Assembly (NCBI GenBank): GCA_012295275.1
Contig: CM022679.1
Span: forward strand, 7,904,669 to 7,937,168
Direction: 5' to 3'
Length of the DNA stretch: 32,500 nucleotides
Source: Chrysomallon squamiferum
Taxonomy: Eukaryota > Mollusca > Gastropoda > Neomphalida > Peltospiridae
This document shows, in pieces, positions 26,554 through 32,500 of this stretch (its first letter is position 1; each line of letters begins with the position of its first letter). Position numbers and translations under genes: made by a program. The notes under the pieces are model-generated. The model was not told where the DNA came from. It did no database searches and saw only the letters and a program-made list of their open reading frames with translations.

Positions 26554-26703
26554 TGAATGATGATGATGATACATTTAATAATAATTTGAAATCAAAAAGA
26601 TTCAAGTGCTAACAACAAATTAAATTAATAAATTAGTTAAAAAATTCACCTGAGGTTCTGACAGTCCTTCTGTTTCCACATCTTCAACATGTTCTGCTTC
26701 CAT
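8737..26703 (-). CDS. Multi-exon gene for an unrecognised protein with a C-terminal membrane block (about 25 exons, ~850 aa)
   Basis: I read this gene directly: short open stretches on the minus strand, each bounded by AG and GT, joined in compatible phase. The start ATG at 26703 has an in-frame TAG four codons upstream. Residues ~1-400 are soluble-looking, charged and helical. Residues ~370-430 are rich in Gln, Lys and Glu and could form a short coiled coil. Residues ~430-600 are mixed and soluble. Residues ~660-712 are strongly hydrophobic and fit two membrane passes, followed by a basic Arg/Gly-rich segment and an acidic helical tail. I see no catalytic motif, signal peptide or named domain, so I assign no function. 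Phases agree at all junctions except around exons 4-6; the last exon is tentative. Introns are mostly 0.3-2 kb and full of microsatellites. It could belong to a conserved but uncharacterised metazoan family. Confidence 0.8.
9158..9232 (-). CDS. Exon 24
   Basis: Acceptor GGTTACAG, donor GTAGCT. In the required phase it reads STDKGFTWHLLFRLHDENKT, then LLPS. If the donor is not used, the next codons are AGG TAG, so the protein could simply end here. Confidence 0.72.
9829..9900. repeat. (TTTA)n followed by a poly-T run
   Basis: TTTA units merging into a T run of about 40. Confidence 0.9.
11047..11159 (-). CDS. Exon 23
   Basis: Acceptor ATCTAG, donor GTAAGT. The peptide reads IRPEQTLAALEASIELDELD, then AWKHSVLRVIEQPKEEF, acidic and helical. 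Leaves 2 nt, completed by exon 24. A tandem repeat starts right at its acceptor. Confidence 0.88.
11162..11520 (-). repeat. Intronic minisatellite starting at the exon 23 acceptor
   Basis: 'tttttaatttaatgagcagt' recurs near 11165 (shortened), 11241 and 11348, each followed by 'ttaaactattgatcttt'; the second and third copies are nearly identical. A fourth copy is decayed. Confidence 0.88.
11808..12089 (-). repeat. Intronic minisatellite ending at the exon 22 donor, three copies
   Basis: Each ~95 bp copy runs 'ggtaaaattg(c/g)ca', 'gaaaa', a T/TA-rich block, 'aaaggaaaaatgaaaacatga'-like sequence. The last copy ends in the real splice donor. Confidence 0.88.
12090..12238 (-). CDS. Exon 22 (basic segment after the membrane block)
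   Basis: Acceptor CTGTGACAG, donor GTTAGT. The peptide reads GVLRRAGRGLWDSFMFHAII, then KSRGRIPASDGFVARRIAGP. The Arg-rich stretch just after the hydrophobic block would be expected on the cytosolic side (positive-inside rule; inference). GC-richer than its surroundings. Confidence 0.9.
12895..13170. repeat. Diverged duplication within intron 21
   Basis: 'gaaaactt' with 'ttcattctcatc' and 'gctagat/gctagaa' recurs in the same order about 190 bp apart. Confidence 0.6.
13382..13446 (-). CDS. Exon 21 (second hydrophobic segment)
   Basis: Acceptor TATCCCAG, donor GTAAAA. The peptide WVPTATLLAHIAFFLFYDVD gives a second likely membrane pass, ending at an acidic DVDCP. In phase with exons 20 and 22. 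Confidence 0.88.
13826..14041 (-). repeat. Intronic ~70 bp tandem repeat carrying four copies of the exon 20 donor
   Basis: 'gaactcac' occurs at 13826, 13894, 13964 and 14034, the last being the true exon 20 donor (GTGAGTTC on minus). Units contain 'ttaaagctttgtaaataaa' and 'atgtaacagaattttt'. Confidence 0.92.
14042..14198 (-). CDS. Exon 20 (first hydrophobic segment)
   Basis: Acceptor ACTGCAG, donor GTGAGT. After the basic stretch LTRHFNRFWNF comes a long hydrophobic run, including IGSLLLAIAFPLLCVCVS and IILSITSP, long enough to cross a membrane. The donor sequence is repeated three more times in the intron that follows. Confidence 0.9.
14315..14385 (+). mobile_element. tRNA-derived SINE relic in intron 19
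   Basis: TTAGCTCAATTGGTAGAG is a good A box and flank; GGTTTAAATT stands where the B box is expected. Decayed, with no clear tail. Confidence 0.4.
14640..14700 (+). mobile_element. Second tRNA-like SINE relic in intron 19
   Basis: The stretch TAGTGTTAGAATGTTCACCT followed by GGTCAAGTTTAATTC has the order and spacing of a tRNA-type head, with a weak B box. Confidence 0.33.
14737..14851 (-). CDS. Exon 19
   Basis: Acceptor AATTTTAG, donor GTAACC. The peptide reads GALYPRESSLTPTMISNLQA, then LWENVRKSRKEFEETPDT. Leaves 1 nt, which fits exon 20. A short tandem repeat begins at its acceptor. Confidence 0.87.
14852..14980 (-). repeat. Short tandem repeat starting at the exon 19 acceptor
   Basis: 'aaaattaacaattaattagttac' recurs in drifted form with 'gttcatgatttaaa' between copies; unit about 50-55 bp, about 2.5 copies. 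Confidence 0.7.
15327..15416 (-). CDS. Exon 18 (30 codons, phase 0-0)
   Basis: Acceptor CCTGCTGCAG, donor GTAAGT. The peptide reads VIIPWCSKFSLRALFSVKPF, then MPDLKLSQVD. Moderately hydrophobic but too short and too charged to be a clear membrane pass. Confidence 0.82.
16006..16131 (-). CDS. Exon 17 (42 codons, phase 0-0)
   Basis: Acceptor CCTACAG. In the phase left by exon 16 it reads CVQVYGMQNNNTSPVLAVVE, then LLSQDLGLDVELNVSVWGTA. Another frame is also open and gives a Trp-rich hydrophobic peptide, but it does not match the exon 16 phase. Donor GTGTAG, with GTAGTC 2 nt away as the out-of-phase alternative. Confidence 0.78.
16785..16967 (-). CDS. Exon 16 (61 codons, phase 0-0)
   Basis: Acceptor TTTCTATTCAG, donor GTAAGA. 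The peptide includes RTFSFSTRIWLPGNWVIRRQ and IELIETVIRDGSPPIDGG, with a mixed, beta-like pattern. It is the longest exon of the gene. Confidence 0.9.
17073..17337 (+). repeat. (TATG)n array 1, in the intron between exons 15 and 16
   Basis: About 260 bp of GTAT units with few interruptions. Confidence 0.97.
17532..17651 (-). CDS. Exon 15 (40 codons, phase 0-0)
   Basis: Acceptor ATTTCAG, donor GTTGTA. The peptide reads DDFITQNLWSAHEEAISICE, then GLHQAVYFLRRDLNFIKE. The exon is symmetric in phase and lies between two long TATG arrays. Confidence 0.88.
17688..17822 (+). repeat. (TATG)n(TG)n array 2, in the intron between exons 14 and 15
   Basis: About 110 bp of perfect GTAT units followed by a TG run. 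It begins about 36 nt from the exon 15 acceptor. Confidence 0.97.
17845..17925 (-). mobile_element. tRNA-derived SINE relic in intron 14
   Basis: On the minus strand GTAGAGCTCTTGATTCTCAC is followed by CCTGGTTCAGTTCC, the middle and B-box end of a tRNA-type head. The 5' half is missing. Confidence 0.38.
18036..18116 (-). CDS. Exon 14 (27 codons, phase 0-0)
   Basis: Acceptor TTTTCAG, donor GTCTGT. The peptide LVGHLRKEYPVKSRIKAWMN continues the helical, basic character of exon 13. Confidence 0.86.
18305..18450. repeat. Two copies of a ~80 bp unit in intron 13
   Basis: 'gtgttagaagattaact' and 'gacaaaacca' occur twice in the same order. Confidence 0.65.
18612..18703 (-). CDS. Exon 13 (coiled-coil-like)
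   Basis: The peptide reads ELLVSQAKSVIAMQKAVQNL, then QQKMQKYKEQ, with many Gln and Lys and hydrophobic residues spaced as in a short coiled coil. Acceptor TCCAG, donor GTGAAA; phases fit exons 12 and 14. Confidence 0.88.
19229..19322 (-). CDS. Exon 12
   Basis: The peptide begins MVNEAVMQEYLVRVFTSISS and ends NSLQQGL. The acceptor lies at the end of an (ATTT)n microsatellite (ATTTATTCAG). Donor GTAACC. Likely alpha-helical. Confidence 0.88.
19323..19495. repeat. (AAAT)n microsatellite touching the exon 12 acceptor
   Basis: AAAT/AATG units beginning directly after the plus-strand CT of the acceptor. Confidence 0.92.
19598..19629 (-). CDS. Exon 11 (32 nt micro-exon)
   Basis: Encodes GKGLSIEEITE in phase with both neighbours. 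The acceptor is formed directly by an (ATT)n run followed by ACAG. Donor GTTAGT. Confidence 0.82.
20068..20169 (-). CDS. Exon 10
   Basis: Acceptor AATTTGCAG, donor GTAAAA. The peptide reads DLMNNCLPILSNILDREAKG, then WTVSFRQRLIKEYK. In phase with exons 9 and 11. Confidence 0.9.
20572..20896 (+). repeat. Imperfect (GTA/GCA)n trinucleotide tract
   Basis: About 320 bp of AGT, AGC and AAT triplets, open in one frame by composition only. Intronic. Confidence 0.9.
21169..21253 (-). CDS. Exon 9
   Basis: Acceptor TTTCTTTCAG, donor GTAAAA. The peptide SFDLKPPPITHRFLSPKGQ has a proline-rich start and looks like a linker. It leaves 1 nt (G), completed by exon 10. Confidence 0.88.
21663..21743 (-). CDS. 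Exon 8 (27 codons, phase 0-0)
   Basis: Acceptor TTACAG, donor GTAACA. The peptide begins PSSKKELYEFCEYIKEQSK and is lysine-rich and helical. Confidence 0.88.
21985..22210. repeat. (AAT)n tract with AAC interruptions
   Basis: More than 200 bp of AAT units. Confidence 0.93.
22276..22373 (-). CDS. Exon 7
   Basis: Acceptor TTTTAG, donor GTAATA. The peptide reads DVFIGMPSTTPGDLCTKVRE, then HMGYLVAELNIK. It enters after 1 nt and leaves in phase 0. Confidence 0.88.
22710..22851. repeat. Compound (AAAT)n(AGT)n(AAT)n
   Basis: Three simple repeats in direct succession. Confidence 0.95.
22942..23038. repeat. (AAT)n next to (ATT)n, self-complementary
   Basis: An AAT run is followed directly by a long ATT run, ending about 40 bp from the exon 6 donor. 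Confidence 0.92.
23079..23196 (-). CDS. Exon 6 (39 codons plus 1 nt)
   Basis: Acceptor CTGTTTCAG, donor GTAACT. The frame DAALSLRLLIITARNRFSSQ, ending AWGKGLWKLL, is chosen because its last G completes the first codon of exon 7. A second frame is also open across most of this exon but does not fit exon 7. A 19-nt antisense match to this exon lies in intron 2. Confidence 0.82.
23698..23835 (-). mobile_element. SINE/MITE 3' end with (TTA)n tail
   Basis: On the minus strand GGGGTGCTATATAAATCTG runs into (TTATTA)n. Elements ending in 'GCTATATAAAT' plus a trinucleotide tail are common in marine invertebrates. An inverted repeat, ATAGCACC/GGTGCTAT, surrounds the 3' part. Confidence 0.4.
23891..23932 (-). 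CDS. Candidate 42-nt exon between exons 5 and 6
   Basis: A T-rich tract ending CTTCTTAG is followed by 42 nt and a near-perfect donor, GTAAGTAA. In the phase left by the GTGTAA donor of exon 5 it reads TLFQRQYEPHSVL. It does not join exon 6 in phase through that donor; an internal GTACTG donor would leave phase 0 and would fit. A further tiny exon or a sequence error are other explanations. Confidence 0.45.
23973..24071 (-). CDS. Exon 5 (boundaries ambiguous by a few bases)
   Basis: The open frame reads LKWTVYTFLARFTSGDSV, then SKRDSEITRNIAP. To keep this frame after exon 4's GG, the acceptor must be the second AG of CCAGGGAG (exon ending at 24071). Using the first AG needs the earlier exon 4 donor. 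At the other end, GTGTAA (23973) and GTAAGC (23971) are overlapping donor choices; GTGTAA is in phase with the candidate 42-nt exon. Confidence 0.75.
24524..24651 (-). CDS. Exon 4 (42 codons plus 2 nt)
   Basis: Acceptor TTTTTACAG. The peptide contains GLKDLFIAPSFDELEEVAKN and ends LASIWNR plus GG before a GTGAAT donor. An alternative donor, GTATCT, lies 18 nt earlier and would change the phase. The join to exon 5 depends on which donor is used. Confidence 0.8.
24707..25110. mobile_element. Tigger/pogo-like non-autonomous DNA transposon (MITE)
   Basis: Preceded by TA, the left end CAGATTGAGAATCTTTTATC resembles Tigger-family ends (CAGnTTGAGTATCCCTTATCC as I remember them). It is followed by AGATTTTGGAATA and by interior stretches resembling the Tigger MITEs of vertebrates (GTCTAAAAATGAATTCCATT; AAAATAAAGTTTGT). 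The right end, read in reverse, begins CAGGTTCAGTTTAC, an imperfect copy of the same end. It carries no transposase and lies inside intron 3. The right TA is mutated to TG. Confidence 0.65.
25506..25607 (-). CDS. Exon 3 (34 codons, phase 0-0)
   Basis: Acceptor AATTCAG, donor GTGAGT-like (GTGAG). The peptide includes MLYHWKTFPIVLPKLRSNV and ends GNPGIEE. Confidence 0.88.
26014..26091 (-). CDS. Exon 2 (26 codons, phase 0-0)
   Basis: Acceptor TTTTTCAG, donor GTAAAA. The peptide begins REPLYFRYDASKVSPEMAE, a natural helical sequence. The intron before it on the plus side of the exon carries CT and CA microsatellites close to the donor. Confidence 0.85.
26498..26552. repeat. (AAT)n microsatellite in intron 1
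   Basis: AAT run followed by GAT units. Confidence 0.95.
26650..26703 (-). CDS. Exon 1 (start exon, 18 codons)
   Basis: Begins MEAEHVEDVETEG and ends at a GTGAAT donor in phase 0. The segment is very acidic. An in-frame TAG lies four codons upstream of the ATG, so the reading frame cannot begin earlier within this exon. Earlier non-coding 5' exons remain possible. Confidence 0.75.
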
Positions 26704-28362
26704 GAATAGTTTCTAATCTAATTTATAACAAAGAAATTCTTAATCTATATATATATATATATATAAACAATAAAATATGTAAATGGACCTTCACTGAAGC
26801 CAAAATTAATTAAATTAAATTTAATAAAAGTTATGAGTGCTGAAGAGAAGAAAAATATTTTAAAAAGGCTTTAATATACATATATATATAATTATTTAAA
26901 TATATATCACTGCTAAATTATTATAAATATACTGTTAGCTTGAACAATTAAATAAAGAGAGCACACAAAGTGATTAGGAGTCTGATTTACAAGATAACAT
27001 TTAACTTGAACATCTTACAAATTGCAACATATTCAGTAACACTTGAAGTAGACACTTGACACTGCAAAACAACACAATTATAAATATATCAGATTTCTTC
27101 CTGCATTGTGTAAACAAATCATTGTTAGGAAACTAAAATTGTATTGGTCATTTTCACTCACTCTGTGAGTGTGTTTGTGTGTCTAAATATTATTATTATT
27201 ATTATTATTAACAATTATGTAACATAGAAGTTCCAATAATCTACAGATTATTTTTAACAGTGGTACAGTTTACATATAAAGTTATTTTATATTAGGTGTA
27301 TATAACTTATTCCTTGTAAATGTTTTAATACATAGTCTACAGAGACTGAATTTAAAAATTTAGAATGTAAAATGTTTTGAATCAATATTGAAGGCTCTGT
27401 TGTGTGTCCATCCTTTAAAATGACATCCTCAAGGAAATGGAATCTGACAGTTAAAACAATTCTCTACTGTTTTGTTTCAAAATTCATTTACATAGATTCC
27501 GTCACCAAACCTTTCTTATTTTGTGTGCCTGCTTTCAGCCTGGCAAATTTTATACTGCTGAACTGGAAAAAAAGGTATTGTTTCACATCCCATTTGTACT
27601 GCATTTCAACCTCAACACAGTAATAAAAATCAGAATCTTCAGTCATAAAATGATAAATATCTTCCCCACTGCCACAGGCAACTCTTGTACTTGGCCTACC
27701 TGAGATTTACACAGTTAGTAATAAACATTTAGAAAAATATATTAGGTATTTTCTGTTCAATCTACTTTACGCTTTTTCAACTGAAGTATCGTAATAAGGA
27801 AGAAAGAAAAAGTTAGACTAGTGAAAATGTAGAAATAGTAATGAACTTGTTACTTTTGTCGCCATGTATGAACTATACTACTAACATTTTATGATGAACT
27901 TGTAAATTTATTGTATTAAAATAAACAGATGAAAATGACTGTCGTGCATGAGTCATCTGATCTGAGATCGTTTTCAAAAGCATTCTTTCTACTATTAATT
28001 TCATCAATCAGCTGACAGATTAAAATCGAAGATAAAAATTTCCACCTGATAGATTTTCACAGGCAATGCCTTCGCTTATTCCTGACAACAATGGCTGGCA
28101 AAGCTGACACAATTTGGGTCGAATAAATAATACATTAAAATTTATTCAGTGTCTCACCTATCTGTATCATTTCCTGTAAAGTGTATATACCTTGTCAAAT
28201 GTTGTTACTTAATAGGTACACTAAAGACAGGCTTCTCGCGAAATGAAAACAAACACATTTCTCGTCTGGAACGAGACTATGCGAGAACAGGAAGTTCATC
28301 CTATAAGGATGAGGATGGAATTAATCGATCGTGTTGGGAAAATTGATATCTCGTTTTCATCG
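26704..28362. other. Intergenic region upstream of the multi-exon gene
   Basis: AT-rich with a short TA run near 26745-26763 and an ATT run near 27190. It must contain the promoter of the minus-strand gene, but I see no distinctive element and no convincing coding sequence. Confidence 0.5.
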
Positions 28363-28435
28363 GGCCTCGTGGCCTAATGGATAAGGCGTCTGACTTCGAA
28401 TCAGAAGATTGCGAGTTCGAGTCTCGTCGGGGTCG
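28363..28435 (+). tRNA. tRNA-Arg (anticodon UCG)
   Basis: A 73-nt intronless cloverleaf reading CGA codons. The acceptor pairs GGCCTCG with CGGGGTC (two G-U pairs). The D arm is GCC/GGC around TAATGGATAA. The anticodon stem TCTGA/TCAGA encloses the loop CTTCGAA, with the anticodon at 28396-28398. The T arm GCGAG/CTCGT holds TTCGAGT. Internal A box (TGGCCTAATGG) and B box (GTTCGAGTCTC) are intact. It looks functional. Confidence 0.95.
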
Positions 28436-28448
28436 AAAATACGTTCGA

Positions 28449-28453
28449 TTTTT
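28449..28453 (+). terminator. Pol III terminator of tRNA-Arg
   Basis: TTTTT beginning 14 nt after the tRNA 3' end, a usual RNA polymerase III stop. Confidence 0.7.
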
Positions 28454-29404
28454 GTATAAATGGCAAATCAATAATTTTACACACTTCCAACAGCGACCGA
28501 ATTATTCAGACATGTTGCCCTGACTTGGAAACTCTGCTTACAGTTACAGAAGTAAAACATAAAATTATAGCATCATGTGGCTTGTATGTTATTCTGATTA
28601 TATATACATATAAATATAAATTAATACTGCACAGTATCATTATGCATATAAATTAATATAACACACACGAAGATAAAACAATTTAAATTTTGGAAAAAAA
28701 AAAAAAAAAATTCTTGTGAGATATTCATTACTGCTAATTGGTAATGTCAGCCCATAGCGTAACTAGTAGAATTGATATTTTCTTGTAAATTAATTGTTAC
28801 AGAAGAACGATGCATCCTCTCAGTAACGCTGCCTCGGAGTTAACATTACCTTGATTATTTTCCTTCATTTATTTTATTTTATTATTAATTTATATCTTAT
28901 TATTATGATGCTGATGACTGTGATATGATTATGAAAATTATATAGAATGAAATGTTGTTCTTCTTGGGGTTTTCTGATGTTTTGGGGGTGTTTTTGGGTT
29001 GTATTTTTTGTTGTTAAAATTAAATTTTATTTTGTATGTTTTGTTTTAAACGTAGAATTACAAAGAGCAATAGGTATAAATAAATGAATACGTACGAAGG
29101 TCAACGTCCTATAATGATGCACGTGCTTCACGTCTGATGTAGGACAACCAAAGGTCACGCATTATATACATGTCTTCTGTTATATATCCATAAAATAAAT
29201 AAATAATTAAATAAATAATTAAATATAATGTAGAACTGCCAGTAATTAAAATTATTGAGAAAAGCTCGTGTCAAGAATCAGTCAACTGTTATATTTTCTC
29301 GGACGTAACAGTAACAACTATGAAATAAACGCTTACAACAATATCAAATTAATATCACTGGCTATTTCGATGAAAGGGGATTACAATCCTTGTTGTTTTG
29401 TTTA

Positions 29405-29555
29405 TAGTATAGTATTTTATTTTATTTTATTACTTATTATATTATATTATATAGCGTATCATATTATTTTATATTACATTGTATTATATCATTATATTAT
29501 ATTATATTATATATTTGTTATATAATTTTATATTTCATTTTTTTTTTTTTTTTTT
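29405..29555. repeat. (TTATA)/(TTTTA) pentanucleotide tract and poly-T
   Basis: Drifting 5-bp units followed by a T run. Confidence 0.85.
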
Positions 29556-30513
29556 TTAATTTGTAAAACCACATGGGTTTTTGTTCCATTATTTTACATA
29601 AATCCAGAGCAACTGGGTCGTTCATCCCTACTGAAACTCTAGCAGGCGTTTTGCGTTGTATACTGAAAGCATACAGACACTAGTTCCAGCAGAATCCAAA
29701 CATTGTAAAACGTAAAAAAAGTATACAGCGGATTATTAACAATGTGTTTTCGTGCACTTTAAAACGAAATAAATAAATCCAAGGCCATTAATCGTTCAAA
29801 AGAATAAATAATAATAAAGAATCTCTTGAAGAGGAATAAAGACCTTCAGTACTATAAAAAGAAATCGAAGTATTTATAAATAATACAAAGTTGAAATGCG
29901 GTCCGTACAAAAAATTCCAGAGAAGGGAGTTGAGAACTTGATCCTTCCCGGTCAGTTTTATCTCAATTTATTTATCTATTTTTTATTTTATTTTATTTTT
30001 TTCTTAATCTATTTAAAGAATACCTGATTAATTAAGTACTTGTAGTAGTGGTAGCAGTAGTAGCAGTTGTTGTTTTTGTAATAATGTTAGTAATAGATGA
30101 TGGTGATGATGATGATGACAACCTAATATTGTAATGCACCTGAAAATGATTACAGGCCTGCATGTATATTCGCCAAAATAAAATTATATTTGTTTCTTTA
30201 CCTTACTGGTGTTGACACCTTTATACTTGTAACTGGCGGAACCACTCACATTATCCTGTCAATAATTTAAACTCCGGTGTGGCCGGGAGCAGTTTACAAT
30301 AATAATTTTATCACAATTACAGCTCAGCTTCGACGTTCAGTGGCTTTTTTCCAAGAAAGGATTCTTAAGGACACAATGTATTCTCAGAATAACTGAAAAA
30401 AGACCCTTTGACGCTTACATATTCGTTCCTGGAAGCCAGTTCTTCTCAACTTGAAGGATTATATGCAGGACTGTAATAAAAGGAACGCAAATGAAAACTG
30501 ACTACAAAGATAA

Positions 30514-30519
30514 TTTATT
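30514..30519 (-). promoter_or_regulatory. Polyadenylation signal of the actin gene
   Basis: AATAAA on the minus strand (TTTATT on plus), about 130 nt after the actin stop codon, a normal distance for a short 3' UTR. Confidence 0.6.
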
Positions 30520-30646
30520 GATCTATTGCTAATACCATAACTACACACATATCATAAATTTAACATACAATAATACAGACAATACTGTTACACTTGGTTT
30601 TTCTAATTATATCTAATTTGAAATAGATCACGACTGAGGTAAACGA

Positions 30647-31650
30647 TCAGAAACATTTTCTGTGAACTACTCCAGGACCCGTTTCTTCATATTCCTGCTT
30701 CGTGATCCACATTTGCTGAAAGGTGGAAAGCGAGGCTAAAATGGACCCACCTATCCACACGGAATATTTTCTTTCCGGAGGAGCGATAACCTTGACCTTC
30801 ATCACCTGTGGGGCATGATTGGATACTTCCATGCTTAATCTTTCTGCCATCCCAGGGAACATCGTCGTCCCGCCAGACATGACGATGTTGGTGTAGAGAT
30901 CTTTACGAATGTCCACGTCGCACTTCTGAATGGAATCAAACGTGCACTCCTGTATGCCAGGCGACTCCATTCCAACAAAAGAAGGCTGAAAGAGGGATTC
31001 GACGCATCTGAATCTTTCGTTGCCAACCGAAATGATCTGTCCGTCTGGCAGTTCGTAATTCGTCTCCAAGTCGTCAGTAGTCGCCGACGTTTTCATATCC
31101 CGATCGAAGTCCTGACTGACGAACGCAAGCTTCTCTTTGATGTCCCTGACGATCTCTCGCTCGGCAGAAGTCGTAAACGAGTACCCGCGCTCGGTGAGGA
31201 TCTTCATCAAGTACTCCGTGACGTCACGACCCGCCAGGTCTAGCCTGACGATCGCGTGCGGCATGGAATAACCTTCGTAGATGGGCACGTTATGCGTGAC
31301 CCGTCGCCGGAGTCCAAAACGATGCCCGTCGTTCGTCCCGAGGCGTACAGCGACAGCACGGCTTGGATGGAGACGTAAAATGCTGGCGTTTTGAACACGT
31401 CGAACATTAACGTGAGCATTTTCTCGCGGTTCATCTTTGGGTTGAGGGGCGCCTCTGTCATGAGCACGGGGTGTTCTTCCGGAGATATCCGCAGCTCGTT
31501 GTAGAATGTGTGGTGCCAGATTTTCTCCATGTCATCCCAGTTAGTGACGATCCCGTGCTCTATTGGATACATCAAGCTCAGTACGCCCCTTTTATTCTGT
31601 GCCTCTTCGCCAATGTAGGAGTCCTTTTTCTCCGTTCCAACCATAACTCC
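30647..31650 (-). CDS. Divergent actin, exon for codons 42-375, with one frameshift
   Basis: Actin forms filaments and hydrolyses ATP. The exon opens with GVMVG, the residues right after the common actin intron at codon 41/42, behind a strong acceptor (TTCTGCTTTTCAG). Hallmarks seen: [20 protein letters not shown] (includes His73), the phosphate loop LDSGDG, YSFTT, the ELPDGQ region, [34 protein letters not shown] and the C-terminal HRKCF. Length is 1004 nt where 334 codons plus stop need 1005. One base is missing in the run at 31300-31302, between Gly158 and Val159, so the frame shifts once. Divergent spots: the DNase loop (TEKK), '[11 protein letters not shown]', and the segment after 'SGGTTM'. 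Residues 1-41 are not found in the window. GC content is far above the surroundings. It may be an active paralogue with a sequencing error, or a young pseudogene. Confidence 0.93.
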
Positions 31651-32500
31651 CTGAAAAGCAGAAGAAATTATAAAAATTCTTAAATAATTTATGTTCAAAA
31701 GGATTATTAAATGTATAAATCTGGAAGCAGTACTTATTCGTTACTGTGGGATAAGAAAAGTATTTCGTGTGGGCGCCTATAGTTATTTAAGTCATTATAG
31801 AAGGATACATTTTCATACACTCCGATTTTGTGTAAACACATATGAACAGCGTTTTAACTGAGCAGGTTGATGTCGTCTCATTTGGTTGACTTCCCATTTG
31901 GTCGAAATAACTCGTCTACCGAAATACCTGATTACCTGGCCTCTTCATGTTCATACAATTTTTTTTATATATATAGACAGACAATGGTTTATTTACCAAC
32001 GTACATAAATCTGACTACCTTGTGCATGTAATGAACATGGGCTCTTCATAGTTTTTCATAGTTTCTCCATGGCCTTTTGTGACTAAAATTCTGTACATAC
32101 AAACTTTCATTAGAGAAGGACAATGTTGTTTTTTTTTGGCTTTTTTTTACCAAGATATGTTCTCCATGGTCTATTGACTATATAAGAAGTTTTTGAAAAA
32201 CAAAAACAAATCACATTTACCATTCTGAGAATGGCTGATCTAGGCAAGGTATAATTAGTGCAGTCAAATCTTGTTAAGCAGGAATTATATTTTATTGATA
32301 CAGACTGTAATATGATCCAGTGTACATAAATCTATTGTCATTGACTATCAGTACGAATATCTGTGAAGTAATATGCAATATTTCCCAAGACACACATCAA
32401 TCGTCATTGAAGTGATTATATTCTCTCATGGGCTGGCAACATTTAGAAAGTTTAAACACTCTGATTAGCTCCTGTCTGTCTCTCGCAAATAGCTTATAGT
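31651..32500. other. Actin intron or upstream DNA
   Basis: Follows the actin acceptor on the minus strand. I searched it for an exon encoding actin residues 1-41 and found none, so the intron probably runs past the window end. Confidence 0.6.

Larger units (their letters stand above)
28436..30490. other. Intergenic region between the tRNA and the actin 3' end
   Basis: AT-rich, with simple repeats at 29405-29555 and (GTA)/(GAT) triplets near 30040-30120. No gene seen. Confidence 0.55.

Noticed and set aside
28149-28346. Plus-strand open frame just before the tRNA
   Set aside because: Short, without motif or homology that I recognise, and without splice context.
29107-29146. Imperfect inverted repeat GTCCTA...TAGGAC
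   Set aside because: Only six end bases pair well; the inner part does not.

Overview
This is animal nuclear DNA, not bacterial. It is strongly AT-rich and packed with microsatellites and short degenerate tandem repeats. It holds intron-split genes with GT-AG splice sites, a eukaryotic tRNA-Arg with internal pol III promoter boxes, an actin gene split at codon 41/42, tRNA-derived SINE relics and a Tigger/pogo-like MITE. The repeat texture and the divergent actin suggest a marine invertebrate, most likely a mollusc. That placement is inference; nothing here fixes the species.

Layout. Positions 1-8736 are repeat-rich DNA with no gene I can support. Positions 8737-26703 (minus strand) carry one gene of about 25 exons encoding a protein of about 850 residues. 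I assembled it exon by exon from reading frame, splice sites and phase. It has a helical, charged N-terminal two thirds, a short coiled-coil-like stretch, and a hydrophobic block near the C-terminus long enough for two membrane passes. I do not recognise the family. Phases agree across almost all junctions. The uncertain places are exons 4-6, where a 42-nt exon may be involved, and the last exon.

Positions 26704-28362 are intergenic. An intact tRNA-Arg(UCG) lies at 28363-28435 on the plus strand, followed by intergenic DNA to about 30490. Positions 30647-31650 (minus) hold the large exon of a divergent actin, codons 42-375. It is intact except for one missing base in a G run. The exon for residues 1-41 is not in the window.

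The most unusual features are structural. Several intronic minisatellites start exactly at a splice junction (exons 19, 20, 22, 23), in one case giving four copies of the same 5' splice-site motif. Two splice acceptors are made of microsatellite. Exon 15 sits between two TATG arrays in direct orientation. Intron 2 carries a 19-nt antisense match to exon 6. There is also a tandem repeat whose three copies each contain a different microsatellite at the same internal position. No genes in the window show a shared pathway.
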